In this document: in pieces, positions 1-5,131 of the stretch
Layout of the letters: each line of letters begins with the position of its first letter
How positions within the stretch are numbered: the first letter of the stretch is position 1
DNA from: CAYJBH01 sp964369445
GTDB taxonomy: Bacteria; Bacillota; Clostridia; Oscillospirales; Ruminococcaceae
DNA: 5,131 nucleotides
Reading direction: 5' to 3'
Assembly: GCA_964369445.1 (NCBI GenBank)
Contig: CAYJFU010000092.1
Location: 1-5,131 of the forward strand
Notes under the pieces: model-generated
What the model was told of the DNA's origin: nothing
The model's input: only the letters and a program-made list of their open reading frames with translations
Databases searched by the model: none
Position numbers and translations under genes: made by a program

Positions 1-1146
1 CTTACGGTGTCCGGCGTGAACAATGTGCGTTTTGAAAAAGGCAACACGGCGGCGATATTCATATCACTGCCCGACGAGTACTTCGGCGGTGTGTTGCCGA
101 CGGTTGAAATCGACCTACCGCCACACCTGTTGACCTCGGCGGCGGCATTTGCCGTGGTGGCAATTCTGTCGCTTATGCTGTTGCGTCTGTTGATAAAGCC
201 GAGCAAACCGATCGGCGCAAACCAACCACTGCCAAAGGATATGACACCGCTGCTGTACGGCTATGTCACCGAACAGCCGGTGAGCGATCGCAATTTTATG
301 GCACTACTGCTCATGTTTGCGCAAAACGGGTGGTTGCAGATAGGTTTGAGCGAAAATACATTGCACCTACGTCGACTGACCGACCCTCCGGCACAGCTTG
401 CCGATCGCGAACGCTATTTTTATGAGCGCCTTTTCGCTGACGGCGCAGAGGTCAAAATCCCCTGTGACGACGCAGAGTTTAAGGAGATTCTCTCTGAGTC
501 CAAGCGTGTCGCGGATTGGGACGTGTTGACCTCGGGAGTACTGGTTAGCAAAGGGTTTAATGCCATCAAGTATGCCGGTATGCTGTTGTCATCATTTTTT
601 GCCGCACTGTGTGCCGCCACGGCAAGCGTAACATCGGAGCAGGTGCTGTTCGGTGAGTTTTTGCTTGCGGCGCAGATGTTCGGTGCTTGTGCCGTCGCAC
701 TTTTAGTTCTTCACCTGTCGACGGTTATTACAAAAAGCAAAACTATACTTACGGTTATTGGTGCTGTCGGCGCATTGGGTGCCGCCGGATATCTTATCTA
801 CACGCTAATATTCCGCAGTGCTTCGGTGCAGAGTTTTACGGCGACACTTTTGTGTTTTGTCGTCGGTGTTGCGATATCGGTGATGCACCGCCGCTCGCGT
901 TATGCCGAGATGTGCGACCCGATACTGCGTAACTTTGCGGAGTTTATAGAAAATACCGACGTTGATATCATAAAAAAGCTGTGCGCCGACAACAAAGACT
1001 ATCTGCAAAATATATTGCCATATGCCTATCTTACCGACAATCATGTGCGCTGGACAAACAGCGCCGAGTGCGATAAGCTCGCCTACCTGTTTGGCGGTGA
1101 CCTTGATGAGATGTTTGACGTGTTTGACCGCATAACGGACGAATAG
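1..1146 (+). CDS. DUF2207-family membrane protein, C-terminal part (5' end outside window)
   Basis: The reading frame is open to the first base of the window, so the true start lies upstream; the GTG at 7 is internal. Residue numbers below count from that GTG. The visible start (residues 1-35, ending in an LPDEYFGG segment) looks like the end of the extracytoplasmic beta-rich domain of DUF2207 proteins. A membrane helix follows (about 43-63). Next is a cytoplasmic stretch typical of the family: a proline-containing linker, then LYGYVTEQPVSDRNFMALLL and NGWLQI (83-112), and RERYFYERLF (134-143). Four hydrophobic segments follow at about 187-208, 213-240, 247-268 and 276-293. The soluble tail contains ILPYAYLTDN, matching the family's conserved LPYA element. 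The molecular function of DUF2207 proteins is not established. The gene ends 2 bases before the next ATG, which suggests one operon. I am confident of the family and make no claim about its role. Confidence 0.82.
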   Translation, partial: LTVSGVNNVRFEKGNTAAIFISLPDEYFGGVLPTVEIDLPPHLLTSAAAFAVVAILSLMLLRLLIKPSKPIGANQPLPKDMTPLLYGYVTEQPVSDRNFMALLLMFAQNGWLQIGLSENTLHLRRLTDPPAQLADRERYFYERLFADGAEVKIPCDDAEFKEILSESKRVADWDVLTSGVLVSKGFNAIKYAGMLLSSFFAALCAATASVTSEQVLFGEFLLAAQMFGACAVALLVLHLSTVITKSKTILTVIGAVGALGAAGYLIYTLIFRSASVQSFTATLLCFVVGVAISVMHRRSRYAEMCDPILRNFAEFIENTDVDIIKKLCADNKDYLQNILPYAYLTDNHVRWTNSAECDKLAYLFGGDLDEMFDVFDRITDE

Positions 1147-1148
1147 AC

Positions 1149-3053
1149 ATGAGCGGTGCGGTATTGAGTAAATACGGCTTAGCGGCGGCATTGTCCGCCG
1201 TTTTGCTCTTTGCATTTATACTGTACGGCGGCGGTTCGGCGGCGGCTTTTTTGCTTTGTGTCGGGGTGGTGGTGTTTTACATCGTCCTACCCGGATTTTA
1301 CCTGTTGCGACTGCTCAACATAAAGGGGTTGTGCCTGCACACGGCACTGCCGGTGGCATTTTTGCTCGGTGGTATCTGCTTTTTGCTGTCCTACCTGTTG
1401 CAAATTTTCACTGCCGTGCCGGCACTCTTGTATGCCGTCTGCCCACTGCTCTCGGTGCTGGAGATATCCTCGGTGACATACCCTGCGCCGATGCCGCGTC
1501 GCGCCGACACACGACCGCTCTTTTTGATTGCTTCGGCGGTGGTGGCGGTGTTTTCGCTCACGGCACTTCCGGCGGTGACGCTGCCCTTTTATAAGGAACA
1601 GCCGTTTGCGCCGATTAACATCTACGAGACAGCTACTAGATTTGCCTCGCTTGCCCATGACATGGAGTTTCACGACCTGCTGACCTACGGCAGAACGCTT
1701 GAAAACGTAACCCCTTACGACCTGCTCGGCGGTGCGGTGGTGGCACTGACCGGAATCTCGTCATACAATCTCACCGCGTTTTACCTGCCAGTCGTCCTGA
1801 CGGTTTTGCTGTGTGTGGCGGTCTACTCGCTGTGTGAGCGCCTTTTGCAAAACGGTATTCAAGCCGCTGTTGCCGCGGCGTTGTTTTTTGTCTGCTCACC
1901 GCTACTGCTTCGGCCGTATTATGATAGTTACACCTTTGTTCTGCCCGAACTTTTTTTAAACACCGAACATCTCTTCGCTCTGTGTGCACTTTGTACCGTC
2001 ACCGTCACAACGCTCATCCATATAGAGCGGCGGCAACTGCTACCGCGTAACCTTGCGGTAAACGTCGTGCTGTTTGTTGTGCTGTGCCTGAGCCGACCTT
2101 CGGTTGTGCCGTTTTTTGTGTTTGGACTGTTTGTTTTTGCTGTAGTGCTGTTGCTGACATCGCGCACAAATGTCATACTATATATATATGTAAGTTTGTA
2201 CACCGCGATAGCCCTGTTGCTGTGCTTTGAAAGCTTTACAGCAGTTGTAGCAAGCATCGAGCCGACGTTTTTACAACTCATCCCACTCACACAGGAGTTG
2301 CGGCAGATTTATACCGAGTCGGTGCCCCTTTACTATGCGCTACTGCCCATGTTTGTCATTTTGGGGTTGCTGTTGCAGATGCCTTCCATCTTTTTTCCGA
2401 TATTTTTGAGTTCCGCGCGTGTTCTGCCGGAAATTCGCACCTCTCCTAAACACCACATTTACGCGCTTTTTATGTTTTTTGTCCTGCTCCTGCCCGTGCT
2501 AGCACTTGACATTGACAATAGGTTTTTCTACCTACTTTTGATGCTGTTCGGTTGTGTTGTGACGGTGCAACAACTCCTGCAAAGCGGCACTGCATTAAAG
2601 GTGACGGTAGGACTTGCGGCGGCGGTGGCGGTAGTCAACTTGTGCTTTCCGATAGCTGAAGGTGTTGGGCGGCAGTTGTACGGATTCGGTTATATCGACG
2701 CGGCATATGAACAACCCGCTTTGAGCGCCGACACACTCAACAGCTTTATGTTTGTGCGCGAGAACACCCTGCCTGACAGTATTATAGCGACCAACTACCT
2801 TCTGGACAGTCAATACCACCCTGCCGCAGTGAGCGCGCCTGCCCTGACCGACCGACGCTTTTATGACGTGATAGCAGAGCCGGACAGCGTAGGTGAAATA
2901 TTTGACGAAACCCCACCGCCAAACCTACGCGACACGCTGATGCGATACGATATAGACTACCTGTTGTTGCAAAAAAGCACCGCACCCACACACGGCTTTT
3001 CGGCGCTTACCAATGTGTATGAAAACGGTGAGTTTGTGCTTTATTCTGTTTAA
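1149..3053 (+). CDS. Large polytopic membrane protein, GT-C glycosyltransferase-like architecture
   Basis: This 634-residue protein has about 13-15 hydrophobic segments between residues 9 and 501, then a soluble C-terminal domain (about 505-634). After the fifth segment lies a long loop (about 147-192) with acidic residues (E160, D171, E173, D176). It is followed by an LLGGAVVALTGISSYNLTAF stretch resembling the region after the catalytic first loop of GT-C-fold enzymes (PMT/ArnT-like). The C-terminal part, with FVRENTLPDSIIATNY, DIDYLLLQ and VYENGEFVLYSV, resembles the extracytoplasmic domains ending many such proteins. A lipid-linked sugar transferase in envelope polymer synthesis is therefore possible, but no diagnostic motif settles it; an uncharacterised membrane-protein family is the alternative. 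The start ATG lies 2 bases after the upstream stop and has only a weak Shine-Dalgarno (GGA at 1137-1139, 9-base spacer), which points to translational coupling. The coding region is certain; the function is inference. Confidence 0.8.
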   Translation: MSGAVLSKYGLAAALSAVLLFAFILYGGGSAAAFLLCVGVVVFYIVLPGFYLLRLLNIKGLCLHTALPVAFLLGGICFLLSYLLQIFTAVPALLYAVCPLLSVLEISSVTYPAPMPRRADTRPLFLIASAVVAVFSLTALPAVTLPFYKEQPFAPINIYETATRFASLAHDMEFHDLLTYGRTLENVTPYDLLGGAVVALTGISSYNLTAFYLPVVLTVLLCVAVYSLCERLLQNGIQAAVAAALFFVCSPLLLRPYYDSYTFVLPELFLNTEHLFALCALCTVTVTTLIHIERRQLLPRNLAVNVVLFVVLCLSRPSVVPFFVFGLFVFAVVLLLTSRTNVILYIYVSLYTAIALLLCFESFTAVVASIEPTFLQLIPLTQELRQIYTESVPLYYALLPMFVILGLLLQMPSIFFPIFLSSARVLPEIRTSPKHHIYALFMFFVLLLPVLALDIDNRFFYLLLMLFGCVVTVQQLLQSGTALKVTVGLAAAVAVVNLCFPIAEGVGRQLYGFGYIDAAYEQPALSADTLNSFMFVRENTLPDSIIATNYLLDSQYHPAAVSAPALTDRRFYDVIAEPDSVGEIFDETPPPNLRDTLMRYDIDYLLLQKSTAPTHGFSALTNVYENGEFVLYSV

Positions 3054-3127
3054 ATGGGTGTGGAGACAGTCGGTTTCGCAAAAAGTGAGGCAAATTTTTC
3101 GCTCGTTCACAAAAATGTTCATCCATA

Positions 3128-3154
3128 CACAATGTATAGATTGTGCTTTTTGTT
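3128..3154 (+). terminator. Weak candidate intrinsic terminator
   Basis: CACAAT (3128-3133) pairs with ATTGTG (3140-3145) around a 6-base loop, and CTTTTTGTTT follows directly. The stem has only 6 pairs and is AT-rich, so termination would be modest. It lies about 75 bases after the stop of the large membrane-protein gene and before the convergent HD gene, where a terminator is expected. Confidence 0.4.
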
Positions 3155-3210
3155 TAAACTAACATAGATTTTGCTCTTGTTTTTGCAATCCCCTTGCTTT
3201 TAAACTCCAT

Positions 3211-3759
3211 TTAAAGCGCGGCGAGTTGCTCGCGCAGGCGGTAGAATAGGTCGGTAAATTCGTGCTCGACGATGTGAAAACTTCGCGTTTCAAGGTTAAC
3301 GGCACCGTGCAAGTCGACAGGTTTTTTTATGGAATCGCGCTTCATGAGGGTGGAAAATTCCAGTGCCAGCATGTCGTTGTCCACCTCGGTGACAAGCGCA
3401 AGTTCTCCCGGTGTGGGCAATCGGCGCAAATACTTGTTGTATATGGTGTTTTGTAGGCGCAGTTCTATTTCGGCGTAGTTGGAAAGGTGCGGTTTTACCG
3501 GACGAGTTATGTCGGATATAAATGCCTCACTCGCATCGTGGAGCAGGCAGGCAAGGCTGACATGTATCGAGTGTCCGCGTGCGGCGCTCTCACGGTAGCA
3601 GTTGACGCTGTGTTGCGCCACCGAATAAAAGCGCAGTACATGTCCGTTTGCACGGCAGGTCATCGACAGCGCGTGCGCTATATCTCGTATGTGTATCTTG
3701 CGAGGATCGGGGCGCATGGGGTCAAACTCCTCGCCGGAATAAGTTAATATCATGCTCAT
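3211..3759 (-). CDS. HD-domain phosphohydrolase (possible 5'-deoxynucleotidase type)
   Basis: This 182-residue soluble protein has the metal-binding pattern of the HD superfamily: H50 in SVAQHS, H74-D75 in LLHDASEAFISD, and D127 in VDNDML. Between them is the DITRPVK segment (83-89), which is common in YfbR-like and phage- or plasmid-encoded HD hydrolases. The N-terminus (TYSGEEFDPMRP, then IRDIAHALS) is also typical of that group. Such proteins hydrolyse phosphate esters with a divalent metal; YfbR acts on deoxynucleoside 5'-monophosphates, but the substrate here is unproven. No membrane segment or signal peptide is visible. Two ATGs are possible. The one ending at 3759 is preferred because GGAG (minus strand, 3767-3770) sits 7 bases upstream, against 13 for the ATG at 3753. 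The gene converges on the large membrane-protein gene and diverges from deoC, which fits a nucleotide-turnover role. Confidence 0.88.
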   Translation of the reverse strand: MSMILTYSGEEFDPMRPDPRKIHIRDIAHALSMTCRANGHVLRFYSVAQHSVNCYRESAARGHSIHVSLACLLHDASEAFISDITRPVKPHLSNYAEIELRLQNTIYNKYLRRLPTPGELALVTEVDNDMLALEFSTLMKRDSIKKPVDLHGAVNLETRSFHIVEHEFTDLFYRLREQLAAL

Positions 3760-3891
3760 GGCGATTCTCCGTTATGGTTGAGTAAAAAATATGATGTGTT
3801 TTGTATTTCTCTCATTACCTTCGGCTGGGGAAACAACATATAAGCTTAAAGGTGGGCGCGACAGTCACGATGAATGACTATGTCAGAGATT

Positions 3892-3921
3892 TTAACAGAG
3901 GGGGGCATCTATAACTATAAT
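3892..3921 (+). promoter_or_regulatory. Candidate promoter reading toward deoC
   Basis: TTAACA (3892-3897, five of six bases of the sigma-A -35 consensus) is followed after 18 bases by a perfect TATAAT (3916-3921). Transcription would begin near 3928 and give a leader of about 137 bases before the deoC start codon. It is the best plus-strand promoter match I found in this gap. Confidence 0.55.
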
Positions 3922-3945
3922 ACAACCATCAAGAAGATTTTGCAA
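3917..3945 (-). promoter_or_regulatory. Candidate promoter reading toward the HD gene
   Basis: On the minus strand TTGCAA (3940-3945) is followed after 17 bases by TATTAT (3917-3922, five of six bases of the -10 consensus). This -10 is almost exactly the complement of the plus-strand TATAAT, so both directions would open the same DNA. The start would be near 3910, leaving a leader of about 150 bases. The -35 is only a four-of-six match, so this promoter is less secure than its partner. Confidence 0.4.
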
Positions 3946-4065
3946 TACAATATTATACACAGGTGTGCAAACGGCCTTTATTTTTTTATCTTACCCACCC
4001 GTGCCGGGGGAAAAACCCTAAAACGTACAAAAATAGTTTACATATAATAAGAAAGGACAAAAAAC

Positions 4066-4749
4066 ATGGAAAAATCATTTATACTTACGCATGTCGACCA
4101 CACGGTTTTAGCGCCGCAGACCACCTTTGAGGACATAAAAAAGTTGTGTGATGAGGCGATAAAGTACAGCACCGCCTCGGTGTGCATACCTCCGAGCTTT
4201 ATTAAACGTGCTAAAGAGTATGTGGGCGACAAGCTGACACTGTGCACCGTTGTGGGCTTTCCGCTCGGCTACAGCTGTACCGAGAGTAAACTTGCCGAGA
4301 CACAAAAAGCGCTGTCGGACGGTGCGACGGAAATAGACATGGTTATAAATATCGGCGATGCAAAGCAGGGCGATTTCAAGGCTATAGGCGCGGAGATATC
4401 GGCGCTGAAAAAGGTGTGCGGCGACAACATTTTAAAGGTAATTATCGAGACCTGCCTTTTAAATGAAGAGGAAAAAATCGCCATGTGTCGTGTCGTGAGC
4501 GAGAGTGGCGCGGATTTCATCAAGACATCGACCGGTTTTTCGACAGGCGGCGCAACGCCGGAAGATATCGCGCTGTTTGCAAAGCATGTAGCACCGCACG
4601 TGCGCATAAAAGCGGCAGGCGGCATAAAGGATTTTGACGACGCGCAAAAGCTGCTTGAGTTGGGTGCGACACGCCTTGGTACCAGTCGGCTTGTCAAAAT
4701 TGCCCAGGGGGAAGAGGGTTGCGATAAAAAAATGCAAAAAAACTATTGA
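4066..4749 (+). CDS. deoC: Deoxyribose-phosphate aldolase
   Basis: DeoC cleaves 2-deoxy-D-ribose 5-phosphate to acetaldehyde and glyceraldehyde 3-phosphate, the last step in using the sugar of deoxynucleosides. The 227-residue length fits the short form common in Firmicutes. Class I aldolase motifs are intact: THVDHTVL near the N-terminus, GFPLG (64-68), EIDMVINIG with proton-relay D91, FIKTSTGFSTGGAT with Schiff-base K153, and VRIKAAGGI with K182, followed by RLGTS (203-207) for phosphate binding. The family often has ATTTEVK-like residues after GFPLG; here it reads YSCTESK, a mild variation. The start is supported by AAGGA (4053-4057) 8 bases before ATG. The C-terminal tail KKMQKNY is encoded by two runs of seven A that also lie just upstream of the rpsB promoter. 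No terminator is seen after the gene, so read-through into rpsB is likely. The protein is cytoplasmic. Identification is firm. Confidence 0.97.
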   Translation: MEKSFILTHVDHTVLAPQTTFEDIKKLCDEAIKYSTASVCIPPSFIKRAKEYVGDKLTLCTVVGFPLGYSCTESKLAETQKALSDGATEIDMVINIGDAKQGDFKAIGAEISALKKVCGDNILKVIIETCLLNEEEKIAMCRVVSESGADFIKTSTGFSTGGATPEDIALFAKHVAPHVRIKAAGGIKDFDDAQKLLELGATRLGTSRLVKIAQGEEGCDKKMQKNY

Positions 4750-4774
4750 AAATCACCTCGTGACGTGATATAAT
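4746..4774 (+). promoter_or_regulatory. Strong sigma-A-type promoter of rpsB
   Basis: TTGAAA (4746-4751) and TATAAT (4769-4774) are separated by exactly 17 bases, and TG one base before the -10 (4766-4767) gives an extended -10. The -35 overlaps the deoC stop codon (4747-4749). Two seven-base A-tracts upstream (4726-4732 and 4736-4742) resemble an UP element. The expected start is near 4781. This is the best promoter in the window and suits a ribosomal protein gene. Confidence 0.85.
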
Positions 4775-4780
4775 ATTCAG

Positions 4781-4874
4781 GCGGTATTTTTTGTTATCGC
4801 AAATACGCAGGCGGGGCGGCTTTTGTGCCGCATGGCGGTTAGCCCCACCGTGGTACAACAGAAAGGAAAAAACA
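4781..4874 (+). promoter_or_regulatory. Structured 5' leader of rpsB, possible autoregulatory RNA
   Basis: The leader of about 94 bases can form an AT-rich hairpin, with GCG-TATTT (4781-4789, one bulged G) pairing to AAATACGC (4801-4808). It can also form a GC-rich structure in which 4810-4817 pairs with 4842-4849, seven pairs with one C/A mismatch. Inside the latter, 4827-4831 pairs with 4835-4839 around a 3-base loop. An alternative inner hairpin pairs 4816-4820 with 4827-4831, and the two inner choices exclude each other. The ribosome-binding site AAGGA (4863-4867) lies 3' of the fold. S2 represses its own mRNA through the rpsB leader in E. coli; a similar role here is inference. There is no T-tract after the GC stem, so control would be translational. 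Confidence 0.5.
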
Positions 4875-5131
4875 ATGCCAACAGTATCAATGAAACAGCT
4901 CCTTGAGGCGGGCGTTCACTTCGGACACCAGACCCGTCGTTGGAACCCCAAAATGAAGAAATTTATCTTCGGTGAGCGCAACGGAATCTATATCATAGAT
5001 CTTTCAAAATCCGTTAAAATGCTCGAAACCGCAATCGGCGCGGCAAGAGACATCGCCATCGACGGAGGCAGTATCCTGTTTGTGGGTACAAAAAAGCAAG
5101 CCGGCGATAGCATTAGAGAAGAAGCAGAACG
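4875..5131 (+). CDS. rpsB: 30S ribosomal protein S2, N-terminal part (3' end outside window)
   Basis: The first 85 codons plus two bases are visible before the window ends. The protein begins MPTVSMKQLLEAGVHFGHQT, followed by RRWNPKMKKFIFGERNGIYI, IDLSKSVKMLETA and ILFVGTKKQA. These are hallmark sequences of bacterial S2, a protein of the small-subunit body near the mRNA exit side that is needed for S1 attachment and for initiation. The start is fixed by AAGGA (4863-4867) 7 bases before ATG; the next in-frame Met (residue 6) lies inside the conserved N-terminus and has no such site. Transcription should come mainly from the promoter at 4746-4774, with possible read-through from deoC. In most bacteria tsf (elongation factor Ts) follows rpsB, but it is not visible here. 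Nothing is broken in the visible part. Confidence 0.98.
   Translation, partial: MPTVSMKQLLEAGVHFGHQTRRWNPKMKKFIFGERNGIYIIDLSKSVKMLETAIGAARDIAIDGGSILFVGTKKQAGDSIREEAE

Larger units (their letters stand above)
3760..4065. other. Non-coding divergent intergenic region
   Basis: This 306-base stretch between the HD gene (minus) and deoC (plus) holds no convincing gene on either strand. It contains candidate divergent promoters around 3892-3945, a segment at 3808-3889 able to fold into three stems, and an AT-rich stretch with CCCG/CGGG (3998-4001 with 4005-4008) as a small GC hairpin. The expected leaders are about 140 bases for deoC and about 150 bases for the HD gene. I recognise no known riboswitch, tRNA or other RNA family in it. 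Confidence 0.7.

Noticed and set aside
1225..1249. Near-tandem GGCGGCGG units early in the large membrane-protein gene
   Set aside because: Low-complexity Gly/Ala/Ser coding sequence; too short to be called a repeat element and not self-complementary.
2178..2189. Short TA-repeat stretch inside the large membrane-protein gene
   Set aside because: It encodes ordinary membrane-segment residues (LYIYV), is only about a dozen bases long and has no promoter spacing partners of note.
3196..3217. Inverted repeat GCTTTTAAA / TTTAAAGC over the end of the HD gene, as a terminator
   Set aside because: The stem is AT-rich with a bulge, it overlaps the stop codon, and no T-tract follows on the minus strand, so I do not call it a terminator.
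3848..3860. AAAGGTGGGCGCG resembles the core of a T-box leader
   Set aside because: The conserved GGTGG-x-ACCGCG core is incomplete (the ACC part is missing). There is no following terminator hairpin with a T-tract, and the downstream gene is not an aminoacyl-tRNA synthetase or amino-acid gene.
3952..3957. Second TATAAT on the minus strand, as another promoter for the HD gene
   Set aside because: The bases 16-18 upstream on that strand do not resemble a -35 box, and the site has weaker support than the promoter at 3917-3945.
4043..4048. TATAAT just before deoC
   Set aside because: No -35-like hexamer lies at 16-18 bases upstream, and transcription would start at or inside the ribosome-binding site at 4053-4057.
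4269..4737. Open frames on the minus strand across deoC (up to 142 codons)
   Set aside because: They lie opposite an unambiguous deoC with intact catalytic motifs, show no recognisable family and look like shadows of its codon pattern. The same applies to the opposite-strand frames across 1287-2991 and the plus-strand frames across the HD gene.

Overview
The window looks like chromosomal DNA of a Clostridia-type Firmicute (Bacillota) of roughly balanced base composition. The evidence is the A-rich Shine-Dalgarno sites (AAGGA), the short Firmicutes-length deoC, the sigma-A-type promoters, and an rpsB start that reads like Firmicutes ribosomal protein S2. The taxonomic placement is inferred from these features only; no marker gene is complete enough to name a genus.

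Layout. Positions 1-3053 hold two plus-strand membrane-protein genes separated by 2 bases. The first is the C-terminal part of a DUF2207-family protein, cut by the left edge of the window. The second is a 634-residue polytopic protein with a soluble C-terminal domain, organised like GT-C-fold glycosyltransferases or related large membrane proteins. A weak hairpin plus T-tract follows it. The gap at 3054-3210 separates it from a convergent minus-strand gene (3211-3759) for an HD-domain phosphohydrolase. A 306-base non-coding stretch (3760-4065) then carries candidate divergent promoters that share one -10 region, plus a possible folded RNA segment. It leads rightwards into deoC (deoxyribose-phosphate aldolase, 4066-4749). 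A very good promoter begins on the deoC stop codon, followed by a GC-rich hairpin-forming leader and the first 85 codons of rpsB (ribosomal protein S2), cut by the right edge.

How the genes may work together. The two left-hand genes are probably co-transcribed and translationally coupled, and both act in the cell envelope. The HD hydrolase and deoC could both belong to deoxynucleotide turnover: many HD proteins of this kind remove phosphate from (deoxy)nucleotides, and DeoC splits the deoxyribose 5-phosphate that arises from deoxynucleoside breakdown. Their divergent arrangement is consistent with this but does not prove it. rpsB has its own promoter and normally heads an rpsB-tsf unit, although tsf lies outside the window.

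I see no mobile element, CRISPR array, tRNA or rRNA, and no clear evidence of a new defence or biosynthetic system. The most interesting signals are regulatory: the shared -10 between the HD gene and deoC, the rpsB promoter with phased A-tracts built into the 3' end of deoC, and the structured rpsB leader.
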